The notes under the pieces are model-generated. The model saw only the letters and a list, made by a program, of their open reading frames with translations. It did not search any database and was not told the DNA's origin. Shown here piece after piece: positions 52,962 through 61,893 of a stretch of DNA of 64,000 nucleotides. The stretch spans positions 1-64,000 of the forward strand of contig SAQE01000030.1 in assembly GCA_004020545.1 (NCBI GenBank), given 5' to 3'. Every line of letters begins with the position of its first letter. Position 1 is the first letter of the stretch. Origin of the DNA: Mesorhizobium sp. (GTDB lineage: Bacteria > Pseudomonadota > Alphaproteobacteria > Rhizobiales > Rhizobiaceae). The translations under genes were made by a program, and so were the position numbers.

Positions 52962-55900
52962 CTATTCCGCGGCTTTCGGGAAGGCGACCTCCGGCTCGGC
53001 GTTGGCTTCGTTGGCCGGTTCGTCGGTCACGACCTTGCCCTTGCCGAGGCGGAACAGGCGGCTGAACCAGCCGCGCCGCGCGCCGGGCTTCACCTTGGCG
53101 CGTGTGAACACCATCAGCATCGAAGGCGTCACCACCAGCGTGAGCAATGTGGCGAAGGAGAGGCCGAAGACGATCGCCGAGGACAGCGAAATCCACCATT
53201 GCGTCGACGGCGCGTTGATCGTCGTCTCGTGATGGAAGATTTCGAGGCCGAGGCCGAAGGCGATCGGCAGCACGCCGAGGATGGCCGAAACCGCCGTCAG
53301 CACTACCGGCCGCGCGCGCTCGCGGCAGGTCTGCAGCACCGCGTCCATCTTGTCCCAGCCTTCCTCGCGCAGCCGGTCATAGGTGTCGATGAGAACGATG
53401 TTGTTGTTCACCACCACGCCTGCGAGCGCGATGACCCCGATGCCCGACATGACGATGCCGAACGCCTCGCCTGTCAGCAGCAGCCCCAGGAACACGCCGA
53501 TCGTCGCCATGACCACGCAGGACAAGACAAGCCACACGCTGGTGAACTTGTTGAACTGCGCAAGCAGCACCAGGAAGATCAGGAAGATCGCCGCGCCGAA
53601 GGCCTTGCTGAGGAAGGCGCTGGCTTCCGCGCTGTCCTCGTTGGAGCCGGCGAGCTTCCAGCGGATGCCGCTGCCGAGGTTCATGTCGGCGACCGCCTTG
53701 GTAACCTCCTGTTGCACCGCCGCCACCTGCGTGCCGGCGCTGACATTGGCTTGCACCACCACGGTGCGCGCGCCGTCGATGCGGTTGAGTATCCCGACCG
53801 TCGGCTCGGGTTTGCGCACGACGAAGTTCGAAATCGGCACCGACCCCTGCGAGGTCTGCACCCGAAGCTCGTCAAGCGTCGACAGCGTGCGCCGATCCTC
53901 CGGCAAACGCAGCCGGATATCGACCGCGTCGTCGGCGCCGGCCGGCCGGTATTCCGACAGTTTGAGGCCGTTGGTCACCAACTGCACCACCGTGCCCACC
54001 GAGGTCGGGCTGATGCCGTATTGCGCGGCCTTGGCGCGGTCGACTTCGAGCGCCCAGTCGACGCCGGGCGGCGGCAGGCCGTCCGAAACATCGATGACAT
54101 TGGGTATCTTGGCGATCCGGGCCGCCACCGCGCGCGCCTTGTCGTCGAGCCCGGCAGGATCCGCGGCCGAAAGCCTGATCTGGACCGGCTTGCCGGTCGG
54201 CGGGCCGGCCTCCGGCACGCGCACCTCGACATCGACGCCGGGAATGCCGGCCATGACGCCGCGCAGGTCGTTGAGGATCTGGTTGGCGGATTTGCGCTGG
54301 CGCCAGTCGACGAATTCGTACTGGATGACGCCGACCACGTCTTCCGGAATGTCCTGGCCGCCGCCTTGCGTCTTGCCGACGCGCGTATAGACCGACTTCA
54401 CCCCCGGCCAGCCGAGCAGTCGGCTTTCGGCCGTCTTTGTGGCGGCGTCCATTTCGGCCAGCGAAAGGTTGCCGCGGGCATGCACGTAGAGCAGTCCGTA
54501 ATCCGGCTCGACATTGGGGAAGAATTCGACGCCGGCGCCATACTTCGAATAGGCGAAGCCGACGCCGACCAGCAGGCCGACGGTGAGCAGGATGACGGTA
54601 ATCGGGAAGCGCACCGCGTGCTTGACCAACGCCATGTACCAGCCGTCGCGATTGCTCTCCTCGTGATGCGCCGGCGCCTTGGCGAAGATGGCGCCCAGCG
54701 TCGGCGCGAAGACCAGCGCATAGAGCATCGAGGCCGACAGCGTCACGATCAGCGTGATCGGCATGTACTTCATGAAGTCGCCGATGATGCCGGGCCAGAA
54801 CAGCAGCGGCGAGAACGCGGCGATACGCGTCATCGTCGCCGCGATGACCGGCCCGGCCATGCGCTTGGCCGCAAGCGCGAAGGCGTCCGCCTTCGGCATG
54901 CCTTCGCTCATGCGCCGTTCCGCGAATTCGGTGACGATGATGGCATCGTCGACCAGCATGCCGACCGCCAGGATGAGGCTGAACAGCACGATCATGTTGA
55001 TCGTGTAGCCCATCATCGCAAGCAGCAGGATGCCGATCAGGAACGAGGACGGGATAGCGAGGCCGATCAGCAGCGAGGCACGTCCCGACAGCGCATAGAG
55101 GATGACGATGAACACCAGGATCACGGCGATCATCACGTGGTTCTGCAGGTCGCCGAGCAGTTGGTTGACGAAGACCGACTTGTCCTGCGTGTAGGTGACG
55201 TGCATGCCCTCGGGCATCGTCTTGATGAAATTGTCCGACACTTCCCTGACATGGTTCAGCGTGTCGATCAGGTTGGCGCCGATGCGCTTCTTCACCTCGA
55301 TCGCGATCGCCGGCTTGCCGTCGAGGCGGGTCACCGTCTCGGCGTCCTTGAAGGTCGAGCGGATGGTGGCGATGTCCTTGGCCTGCACCACGGCGTTCGG
55401 CGTGGCGACGACCGGCAGGTTGGCGACATCCTCGGGCGTCTCGATCAGCGACGGCACCTTGACCGCGTATTTGCCTTCGGAGCCTTCGAGGTTGCCGGCC
55501 GCGACCAGGCTGTTGGAGGCGCCGACGCCCTGCATCACCTGGTCGAGCTGCAGCCCGTAGGAGGAGAGCTTGACCGGGTCGACGACGACTTCCACCAAAT
55601 CGTCGCGCGCGCCCTGCAGCGAACCTTCCAGGACGCCCGGCACTTCCTCGATGCGGTCGCGCAATTCACGCGCCGCGGCCGTCAGCACGCGCTCCGGCAC
55701 GTCGCCGGAAAGTGTCACGACGAGAACCGGGAATTCCGAGACGTTGACTTCGTTGACCGTCGGCTCCTCCGCCGCTTGCGGCAGGTCGGCCTTGGCATCC
55801 TGCACCTTGCTGCGCGTATCCTGCAGCGCCGTCGCCAGATCGGTTTGCGGCTGGAATTCGACCAGCACATAGCCGCCGCCCTGGAACGCGGCCGAGCGCA

Positions 55901-56138
55901 TCTCCTTCAGTCCCTTGAGGCTCTTGAGCTTGCTCTCCATCGGCCTCAGCAGCAGGCGTTCGGAGTCTTCCGGCGAGATGCCCTGATAGATCAGGCTGAC
56001 ATACATCATCGGAATCGGAACGTCGGGTTCCGCTTCCTTCGGCGTCGACTGATAGGCGACCCAGCCGGCGGCAAGCAGGAACATCAGCGCCGATATTGTG
56101 AGGCGGGCGTTGTGGATGGCGAGTCTGACGATATCCAT
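52962..56138 (-). CDS. RND efflux transporter permease (AcrB/HAE1-like)
   Basis: A 1058-residue inner-membrane proton-driven exporter. It has 12 predicted membrane helices in two halves with two large periplasmic loops. Typical motifs are GMLVDDAIIVTEFAERRMSEGMPKADAFALAAKRMAGPVIAATMTR in the fourth helix region (with the DD pair used in proton relay), and GVIALAGVVVNNNIVLIDTYDRLREEGWDKMDAVLQTCRERARPVVLTA in the second half. The substrate is not predictable. The adaptor gene precedes it by 80 bases, so the two form an operon. No TolC-like gene is next to them. Confidence 0.92.
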   Translation of the reverse strand: MDIVRLAIHNARLTISALMFLLAAGWVAYQSTPKEAEPDVPIPMMYVSLIYQGISPEDSERLLLRPMESKLKSLKGLKEMRSAAFQGGGYVLVEFQPQTDLATALQDTRSKVQDAKADLPQAAEEPTVNEVNVSEFPVLVVTLSGDVPERVLTAAARELRDRIEEVPGVLEGSLQGARDDLVEVVVDPVKLSSYGLQLDQVMQGVGASNSLVAAGNLEGSEGKYAVKVPSLIETPEDVANLPVVATPNAVVQAKDIATIRSTFKDAETVTRLDGKPAIAIEVKKRIGANLIDTLNHVREVSDNFIKTMPEGMHVTYTQDKSVFVNQLLGDLQNHVMIAVILVFIVILYALSGRASLLIGLAIPSSFLIGILLLAMMGYTINMIVLFSLILAVGMLVDDAIIVTEFAERRMSEGMPKADAFALAAKRMAGPVIAATMTRIAAFSPLLFWPGIIGDFMKYMPITLIVTLSASMLYALVFAPTLGAIFAKAPAHHEESNRDGWYMALVKHAVRFPITVILLTVGLLVGVGFAYSKYGAGVEFFPNVEPDYGLLYVHARGNLSLAEMDAATKTAESRLLGWPGVKSVYTRVGKTQGGGQDIPEDVVGVIQYEFVDWRQRKSANQILNDLRGVMAGIPGVDVEVRVPEAGPPTGKPVQIRLSAADPAGLDDKARAVAARIAKIPNVIDVSDGLPPPGVDWALEVDRAKAAQYGISPTSVGTVVQLVTNGLKLSEYRPAGADDAVDIRLRLPEDRRTLSTLDELRVQTSQGSVPISNFVVRKPEPTVGILNRIDGARTVVVQANVSAGTQVAAVQQEVTKAVADMNLGSGIRWKLAGSNEDSAEASAFLSKAFGAAIFLIFLVLLAQFNKFTSVWLVLSCVVMATIGVFLGLLLTGEAFGIVMSGIGVIALAGVVVNNNIVLIDTYDRLREEGWDKMDAVLQTCRERARPVVLTAVSAILGVLPIAFGLGLEIFHHETTINAPSTQWWISLSSAIVFGLSFATLLTLVVTPSMLMVFTRAKVKPGARRGWFSRLFRLGKGKVVTDEPANEANAEPEVAFPKAAE

Positions 56139-56218
56139 GACCTATGCCTGCTGTTTCCATGTGGGCGGCGACACTGGCCGGCGGCGCCGGGACAAGCCCG
56201 GCGCGCCTGGCGCTCGCG

Positions 56219-57397
56219 CTACTGCGTGCCGGCCGTGGCTTCGCTGATCAGCTTGTTGATGGTCGCCTGGTCGGCCTCGACGGGCTTCACCAGATCACCT
56301 TCCTTCACCAGCTCCTGGCCGGCGACGATGATGCGCGCGTCCTGCGGAATGCCGCCGAGCACCAGTCCCGTGGGGGTGTCGTCGACGAGGTCGATCGGGA
56401 AGAACGCCACCTTGTCGTCCTTGCCGACGGCGCGGATGCCGAGGTCGCCCTTGTCGCCCAGGGTGACCACCGAGCGCGGCAGCAGCACCGCGTCGGTCGG
56501 CTCGGCGCTGAGCGTGATCTCCGCCGTCATGCCGGCAGGGATCGAGCCGTCCCCGTTGGGGATTGCCACCTCGACACGGAAGGTGCGGGTCTGCGATGAG
56601 GCGTCGCGGCTGATATAGCGCACTGTGCCGGTGACCTTCTGGTCGTTGACCAGGCGCACATTGGCCTCGTCGCCGATCTTGATGTAGCGCAGGTCGCGCT
56701 CGCTGATCTCGCCGCGCGCGATCACCGGATCGAGCTTCAGGATGGTGGCCACCTCGCCGCCCTGCATGACCGAGCTGCCAAGCTCGACCGGCACGCGATC
56801 GATGACACCATCGAACGGCGCCTTCACTTCGTTGCGGTCGAGTTCGGCCTGCGCGGTCTCCAGCATCGACTGCGCCGCCGTCAGGTTCGAGCGCGCGGTG
56901 TCGAGCTGCAGCTTGGGCAGGTTGCCGGTCTTGGCCAGCCGCTCGGCGGCATCGAGCTCAGCCTTGCGCTGCGCCAGAAGCTGCCTGGCGTTGTCGACGT
57001 TCGAGATCTTCTCCTCGGTGGCCAGCATCAGCACCAGGTCGCCCGTCTTGACGTGGTCGCCCTGCTTGACCGGCAGCTTGTCGATGACGCCGCCGACGCG
57101 CGTGGCAAGCACCGCCCGCTTGTCGGCTTCGGTCAGACCGGAAATGCGGATGGCGCGTGCAAATGTCTTGCGCGGCGGCGTCACCACCGCGACGGTGCGG
57201 GGCGCAGCCTTCGGCTCGGCCTCCGCCGTCTTGGGCTTGTCGGCCCCGGATTGCGTGGCCTTGCCTTCTTGTCCCGCCTTCTGGTGATCGGCGGCGCTGC
57301 CCACGGACGAGAACTCTCCGGTTGCCATCCAGGCAGCGAATCCGATGAGCACAGCAATGGCTGCAAGCTTGTGAAACCTGATTTTCGGCATCGTCAT
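56219..57397 (-). CDS. RND periplasmic adaptor (membrane fusion protein)
   Basis: A 392-residue adaptor with an N-terminal membrane anchor (KLAAIAVLIGFAAWMATGEF), an Ala/Lys-rich linker (residues ~30-65), and HlyD-type domains: RVGGVIDKLPVKQGDHVKTGDLVLMLATEEK, a long helical hairpin, then DGVIDRVPVELGSSVMQGGEVATIL and the beta-barrel region with GMTAEITLSAEPTDAVLLPRSVV. It connects the RND pump to an outer-membrane channel. It is the first gene of the pair with 52962-56138. The start could be the ATG at 57397 or the next (MPKIRF), with little difference. Confidence 0.9.
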   Translation of the reverse strand: MTMPKIRFHKLAAIAVLIGFAAWMATGEFSSVGSAADHQKAGQEGKATQSGADKPKTAEAEPKAAPRTVAVVTPPRKTFARAIRISGLTEADKRAVLATRVGGVIDKLPVKQGDHVKTGDLVLMLATEEKISNVDNARQLLAQRKAELDAAERLAKTGNLPKLQLDTARSNLTAAQSMLETAQAELDRNEVKAPFDGVIDRVPVELGSSVMQGGEVATILKLDPVIARGEISERDLRYIKIGDEANVRLVNDQKVTGTVRYISRDASSQTRTFRVEVAIPNGDGSIPAGMTAEITLSAEPTDAVLLPRSVVTLGDKGDLGIRAVGKDDKVAFFPIDLVDDTPTGLVLGGIPQDARIIVAGQELVKEGDLVKPVEADQATINKLISEATAGTQ

Positions 57398-57757
57398 TTT
57401 TCCGTTGCAGGCTTGGCGAGGTCGGCGCTTTCGACCCCCGGGCGCGCGGCCGATATGGGTGCGCGCAAAGCCATCTTCAATTTGCCGTGATCGGCGAGGG
57501 CGCTTCTACCTCAAAGTTGCGGCGCAATATAGTGAGAAAAATTGCAGCATCATTGCGCCTCCAGCCGTGGCGGACAGGCTCTATTCTATTTTTTCAACAC
57601 TCGACTGCCCGGCTTTTCGCCGTCCGGACAGATTTTTCGTTCGCCCGACCATTGCATGGCAGCAGGTGTCAGTATGATGCGAAAATTTTTCGCGCAATGA
57701 CTTGCTGCATTGGCACGAGACAATGCGAAGGACGCGCCCACTTCGAAAATAATGCTG
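57398..57757. other. non-coding gap with a 15-bp palindrome
   Basis: This 360-base gap between two minus-strand genes (aldehyde dehydrogenase stop, RND adaptor start) holds no gene I can support. At 57679-57693 a palindrome GCGAAAA-T-TTTTCGC stands out, a possible weak terminator for the dehydrogenase or an operator. AT-rich stretches at 57530-57600 probably hold the promoter for the RND operon. Confidence 0.55.
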
Positions 57758-59194
57758 TCAGGTGATGAGGTTCAGCAGCCGGAACAGCCGCTCGAATGTT
57801 CCGCCATAGGGCGGTCTGAGCAAGCCGCCGGCGCTCAGCCTGGACTGGACGAAAATCGGCTTTTCCTTGCTGAAGGTCCGAAAGCTGAAGGTCCGGAAAC
57901 CCCATTCGCCGTGGTAGGCGCCCATGCCGCTCTCGCCGACGCCACCGAATGGCTGCCTCTCCTGCACCAGATGCATCATGCAGTCGTTGACCGTCACGCC
58001 GCCGGCCACGGTTTCCCGCATCACCCTTTGGCGATTGGCCCTGTCCTTGCCGAACCAGTAGAGGGCGAGCGGACGCTCGCCACGGTTGACGTGCTCGATG
58101 GCGTCGTCGACCGTGCCATATTCGAGGATCGGCAGCACCGGCCCGAAGATTTCCTCGCGCATCAGCCGCAGGTTTTCGCCGGCATTCCTGACCAGCACGG
58201 GCGCCATTTTGCGATCACTCACGCCAAGCTTTTCGTTTGCTGGATTGACCTCGGTTATATCGGCGCCGCTTTCGCGGGCCTCGGCGATCATATCGCTCAA
58301 ACGCTGATGGTGCCGCTCGCTGACGATTGCCGTGTAGTCGGGATTGTCGCGCAGGCGCGGATAGAGCCGCGCCATCGCGGCGGCGAGTTTTGCGGCGATC
58401 GCGGCACCCTGCCCTTGCGGGACCATCAGATAGTCCGGCGCAATGCAGGTCTGGCCGGCATTCAAAAGCTTGCCGTAGGCGACGCTTGCGACAGCGGCGT
58501 CGAGATCGCAGGACGGATCGAAGATCGCCGGCGACTTGCCGCCGAGTTCGAGCGTCACCGGCGTCAGATTGGCGGCGGCGGCCAGCGCCACCTGCCGGCC
58601 GACGGCGGTGGAGCCGGTGAACAGGAGATGGTCGAAAGGCATCGACACGAATGCCTTGCCGACCTCGGCATCGCCGGCCACCACGCTCATCTCTTCGGCA
58701 GAGAAATGCTCTTCGACGAGACGGGCGAGCAGGTCCGAAAATTTCGGCGTCAGCTCGGAAGGCTTGATCAGCACGCGGTTGCCGGCGGCAAGTGCTGCGG
58801 TCGCAGGGGCGATGGCGAGCTGGAAGGGATAGTTCCAGGGCGACACGATGCCGACGACACCAAGCGGCTGCGGCAGAAGGCGATTGCGCCCCGGCAGGAA
58901 CGGCAGGCTGGTGGCGACGCGGCGCTCGCGCATCCAGCCGCGCAGATGCCGGATGGCATGCCTTATCCCCGCGCGGACGACGAACAGTTCCGCAAGCCGC
59001 GTTTCCTGCGCCGCCCGTCCAGTGAAATCGCTGTCGATCGCAGCACAGATTTCAGCTTCATGCCTTTCGGTCAGTGCCAGCAGCCGCCTCAGCCGGTCCT
59101 TGCGCATCTCGAGGCTGGGAAAGGGTTCCGCCTCGAAGGCCCTGCATTGCACTTCAAACCTGATCCCGAGGGCGTTTTGTCTGGTCTGCAGCAT
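57758..59194 (-). CDS. aldehyde dehydrogenase (coniferyl-aldehyde type)
   Basis: A 478-residue ALDH of the class that oxidises coniferyl or long-chain aldehydes. Motifs are IVSPWNYPFQLAIAPATAALAAGN, the FTGSTAVGRQVA NAD loop, the catalytic Glu in VTLELGGKSPAIF, the catalytic Cys in LNAGQTCIAPDY, and EEIFGPVLPI. The ATG at 59194 follows GGGAGGTGG, so the upstream extension is rejected. The C-terminus contains a 5-residue tandem duplication (FRTFS twice) from a 15-bp repeat at 57869-57898, which is unusual. A hydrophobic C-terminal end may allow membrane contact. Confidence 0.9.
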   Translation of the reverse strand: MLQTRQNALGIRFEVQCRAFEAEPFPSLEMRKDRLRRLLALTERHEAEICAAIDSDFTGRAAQETRLAELFVVRAGIRHAIRHLRGWMRERRVATSLPFLPGRNRLLPQPLGVVGIVSPWNYPFQLAIAPATAALAAGNRVLIKPSELTPKFSDLLARLVEEHFSAEEMSVVAGDAEVGKAFVSMPFDHLLFTGSTAVGRQVALAAAANLTPVTLELGGKSPAIFDPSCDLDAAVASVAYGKLLNAGQTCIAPDYLMVPQGQGAAIAAKLAAAMARLYPRLRDNPDYTAIVSERHHQRLSDMIAEARESGADITEVNPANEKLGVSDRKMAPVLVRNAGENLRLMREEIFGPVLPILEYGTVDDAIEHVNRGERPLALYWFGKDRANRQRVMRETVAGGVTVNDCMMHLVQERQPFGGVGESGMGAYHGEWGFRTFSFRTFSKEKPIFVQSRLSAGGLLRPPYGGTFERLFRLLNLIT

Positions 59195-59291
59195 CGCCAC
59201 CTCCCGTTTACGTCGAGGTAAACTACTCGCGCGGCGCGTGTGAATCCAGCGCGCCGCCGGTTCCGCTGGGTAAGTTTTCAGCGCGAACTGG

Positions 59292-59349
59292 AGCAATTCC
59301 AGGAAAAGTGCGTAGCGGTTTTCCGTTCGGAATTGCGCCAAAACAAGGA
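59292..59349. repeat. dispersed palindromic repeat, copy near the patatin gene
   Basis: Begins AGCAATTCCAGGAAAAGTGC and ends GGTTTTCCGTTCGGAATTGC, then a GCCAAAACAAGG tail. It lies between the aldehyde dehydrogenase start and the patatin stop, 23 bases past the latter. Confidence 0.8.
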
Positions 59350-59372
59350 GCTTAAGCGTGCACGAGGCGGCT

Positions 59373-60503
59373 CTACGCCCGGCGGCGCGCCGCCTCCGGC
59401 TTCAGGTGCGCGGCGAGGAATTCCTTGACCCGTCGCCCAGGGGCGGGGCCGTGCATCGGCTTGAAGCCGTCGTCGAGCTCGCCCGACAGGTCGAGCGTCG
59501 CCCGGCTGCCGACGGCGTCATAACTCTCCTCCAGCCAGTCGCTGGCAGCACTGCGGCCGAGGTCGCGCAGATAGACGAGGAAGGCCCATTCGGCATTGAC
59601 CTTGGACGAGGCCGAGAGGTCCTTGAACGCCTCGTCGGCATCGATACGGTGCATGCGGATATCGCGGTATTCGCCATGCGGCAGGCGGCCGGCCGCGATC
59701 AGTTCCTTGACGAAGGCGATCGAGCGGAATTCGCGCAGGAGCCCGGCGTTGAAGGTGATCTCGTCGATGCGGTTCTGGATTTCGTTGGCGCTTTTCGGCG
59801 TGCCTTCGCGCACCACCGGGTTGATCTGCACCAAAAGCACGTCCTCGGTCGCCGCCGTCTTGAAGAAGGGAAAGAGCGCCGGATTGCCGCCATAGCCGCC
59901 ATCCCAGTAGGGTACGCCCTTGATCTCGACGGCACGGAACAATTGCGGCAGGCAGGCGGAGGCCATCACCGTGTCGAGGTCGATCTCGCCGTCGGAGAAG
60001 ACGCGCAGTTGCCCGGTCTCGACATTGGTCGCCGAGATGAAGAGCTCCATCGACTTGCAGGCGCGCACGTTGCGGAAGTCGATCTCCTTCTCGACCACGT
60101 CGCGCAGCGGGTTGAGGCCGAGCGGGTTGGCGACGTAAGGCGAGAAGACCCGCGACATGGTGTCGAAGAAGAAATAGCCGGGCGTGTTCTCGATCGACCA
60201 GTTGCCCCACACGACATCCCACGGCATGCGCTGCACCGGGCTGAAGCGCCCCTTCGAGGCCACGGCGCGCCAGAAATCGTCGAGCTTCCTGCGCGCACCC
60301 TCGACGCCGCCGCGCACGAACCCATCGGCCAGCGCCACCGCGTTCATGGCGCCGGCGCTGGTGCCCGACACGGCCACGATTTCCAGCCTGCCATCCTCGA
60401 GCAGCCGGTCGAGCACGCCCCAGGAGAAGGCGCCGTGCGAGCCGCCGCCCTGGAGCGCGATGTTGATCTTCTTCTTTTCCTCCGCCTTGCCGTTCTTCGC
60501 CAT
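59373..60503 (-). CDS. patatin-like phospholipase
   Basis: A 376-residue patatin-type lipid acyl hydrolase. It has the oxyanion motif INIALQGGGSHGAFSWGVLD, the nucleophile VSGTSAGAMNAVAL and the Asp of the catalytic dyad in YWDGGYGGNP. No signal peptide is visible. Some members of this family act on PHB granules or their surface, and a 15-bp PhaR-box-like site lies 69-83 bases upstream, with phaR 2.5 kb away. A role in PHB metabolism is therefore possible but only inferred. Proposed start is the ATG at 60503. Confidence 0.88.
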   Translation of the reverse strand: MAKNGKAEEKKKINIALQGGGSHGAFSWGVLDRLLEDGRLEIVAVSGTSAGAMNAVALADGFVRGGVEGARRKLDDFWRAVASKGRFSPVQRMPWDVVWGNWSIENTPGYFFFDTMSRVFSPYVANPLGLNPLRDVVEKEIDFRNVRACKSMELFISATNVETGQLRVFSDGEIDLDTVMASACLPQLFRAVEIKGVPYWDGGYGGNPALFPFFKTAATEDVLLVQINPVVREGTPKSANEIQNRIDEITFNAGLLREFRSIAFVKELIAAGRLPHGEYRDIRMHRIDADEAFKDLSASSKVNAEWAFLVYLRDLGRSAASDWLEESYDAVGSRATLDLSGELDDGFKPMHGPAPGRRVKEFLAAHLKPEAARRRA

Positions 60504-60571
60504 GCCGTTCCTTGTCTCGATGCGCCAGCCTGCCCCGGCGTCAGAGAAGCGAAGCAGTTGCCGTCAGCTTA

Positions 60572-60586
60572 TGTTGCAGTGCAGCA
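60572..60586 (-). promoter_or_regulatory. PhaR-box-like element upstream of the patatin gene
   Basis: On the minus strand TGCTGCACTGCAACA, containing CTGC-ACT-GCAA. It differs by one base from the 15-mer at 14687-14701. The CTGC-N3/4-GCAG pattern is the known PhaR site type. It is well placed for promoter control of the patatin gene. Confidence 0.55.
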
Positions 60587-60706
60587 TATAAGGGCAAACC
60601 AAGGCAAGAACACGAACACGGTCGCGTGAGCGGTTGAAATTTCGATCATGAAACACCCCTCCACTCGCCAGGAGCGGAGAGGTTGCCTCAGGGCCTGACC
60701 GCGATG

Positions 60707-61798
60707 TCAGGCGACGAGGTCGGGCACCGGTCCGACATAGCGCGACTGCGGCCGGATGAGCCGTCCGGTGGCCTGCTGCTCGCGCGCATGGGCGATCCAG
60801 CCGGCGACGCGCCCGGCGGCAAAGACGTTGGAGAACGCCTCCTTCGGGAAGCCGGCGGCTTCCAGCAGCAGCGCCGTGTAGAACTCGACATTGGTCTGGA
60901 TCGAGCGCTGCGGTTTCGCGGCCTTGAGCACCTCGAGCGCCGCCTGCTCCACCGTTTCGGCGAAGGCCAGCCGGCTGCCCGTCTCCCGGCTGTTGCGGGC
61001 GCCGAGTTGCCGCACGACCGCCTTTAGCACGTCGGCGCGCGGATCGCGCACGCGGTAGATGCGATGGCCGAAGCCCATGATGCGCCCGCCGCGCGCGATC
61101 TCGCCGCGCAGCCAGGCTGCGGCGTCGCCGCTCGCCTCGATCGCATCGAGCATCTCGATCACCGGCCCCGGCGCGCCGCCATGCAGCGGACCCTTGAGCG
61201 CGCCGAGCCCGGCGAGGATCGCCGAGGTCAAGCCCGCCTGCGTTGACGCCACCACCCGCGTCGCGAAGGTCGAGGCATTGAGCCCATGGTCGCAGACCGT
61301 CACCAGATAGGTGTCGAGCGCCTTGGCGAACGCCGGCGATTCGCCGCCGCCGAGCATTCCCAGCATATCGGCGGCATGGTCGACACGCTCGTCCGGGGCG
61401 ATCGGCTTCTCCCCGCGTGCGATCCGCAGCAGGGCCGGCGTCAGCACCGCCGGCGCCGCGATCAGCCTGAGCGCATCGGCAAGCCCCTCGCCGTCCGGCA
61501 GCAGGGCGATGCCGGCGCGCATGGCGCTGTAGATGTCGAGCGGCGCGAGCTGGCCAAGCATCGGCTGCAGCCGTTCGAAAACCTCGGCGCGCGCTTTGCC
61601 GATCGCCTTCTCCAGTTCGCTGTCGCCGGGAAGCCCGTCGAAAAAGCCGTCGAACAGCAGCCGGACCACCTGACCGAAGCGCCAATGACCGGCCAGCTCC
61701 GTCAGCGAATGGCCTCGGATGGTGAGATGCCCGCCGGCGCCGTCGACATCGGAAAGAACCGTGTCCGCCGCCACAACATCATCGAGCCCGTTCGCCAA
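60707..61798 (-). CDS. citrate synthase family protein (citrate/methylcitrate synthase)
   Basis: A 363-residue protein of the citrate synthase fold, which would join acetyl-CoA (or propionyl-CoA) with oxaloacetate. Motifs are DHGLNASTFATRVVAST, GPLHGGAP (first catalytic His) and GFGHRIYRVRDPRADVL (second His). The third catalytic position, normally Asp in NVDF, is Glu here (TNVEFYTALLLEAAG). At 363 residues it is shorter than GltA-type (~430), like methylcitrate or archaeal-type enzymes. The likely start is a TTG at 61798, set by AAGGAGAC. It is divergent from the HTH fusion paralogue. Confidence 0.85.
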   Translation of the reverse strand: MANGLDDVVAADTVLSDVDGAGGHLTIRGHSLTELAGHWRFGQVVRLLFDGFFDGLPGDSELEKAIGKARAEVFERLQPMLGQLAPLDIYSAMRAGIALLPDGEGLADALRLIAAPAVLTPALLRIARGEKPIAPDERVDHAADMLGMLGGGESPAFAKALDTYLVTVCDHGLNASTFATRVVASTQAGLTSAILAGLGALKGPLHGGAPGPVIEMLDAIEASGDAAAWLRGEIARGGRIMGFGHRIYRVRDPRADVLKAVVRQLGARNSRETGSRLAFAETVEQAALEVLKAAKPQRSIQTNVEFYTALLLEAAGFPKEAFSNVFAAGRVAGWIAHAREQQATGRLIRPQSRYVGPVPDLVA

Positions 61799-61844
61799 TG
61801 ACTTGTCTCCTTGACCTTTTGAGCATCGCAATTAATGCTGCGCA

Positions 61845-61877
61845 ATCAATGCATCAATCTTGATCAACTGAATCAAT
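61845..61877. promoter_or_regulatory. ATCAA iterons between the two citrate synthase genes
   Basis: Four copies of ATCAAT/C start at 61845, 61853, 61863 and 61872, spaced 8-10 bases (about one helical turn). The third is part of a palindrome, TTGATCAA (61860-61867). They lie in the divergent promoter, just before the HTH-fusion ATG at 61894. They could be sites for that protein's own helix-turn-helix. Confidence 0.5.
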
Positions 61878-61893
61878 ATAGGCGCGGAGCGAT

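Noticed and set aside
52884-56618. A 1244-codon open frame on the plus strand
   Set aside because: It is the antisense of the RND permease and adaptor genes. Its product is rich in Arg, His and Asp with no domain, as expected from a GC-rich shadow frame.
57710-59221. A 503-codon frame antisense to the aldehyde dehydrogenase
   Set aside because: The dehydrogenase frame holds every family motif, and the antisense product is His/Arg-rich and featureless.
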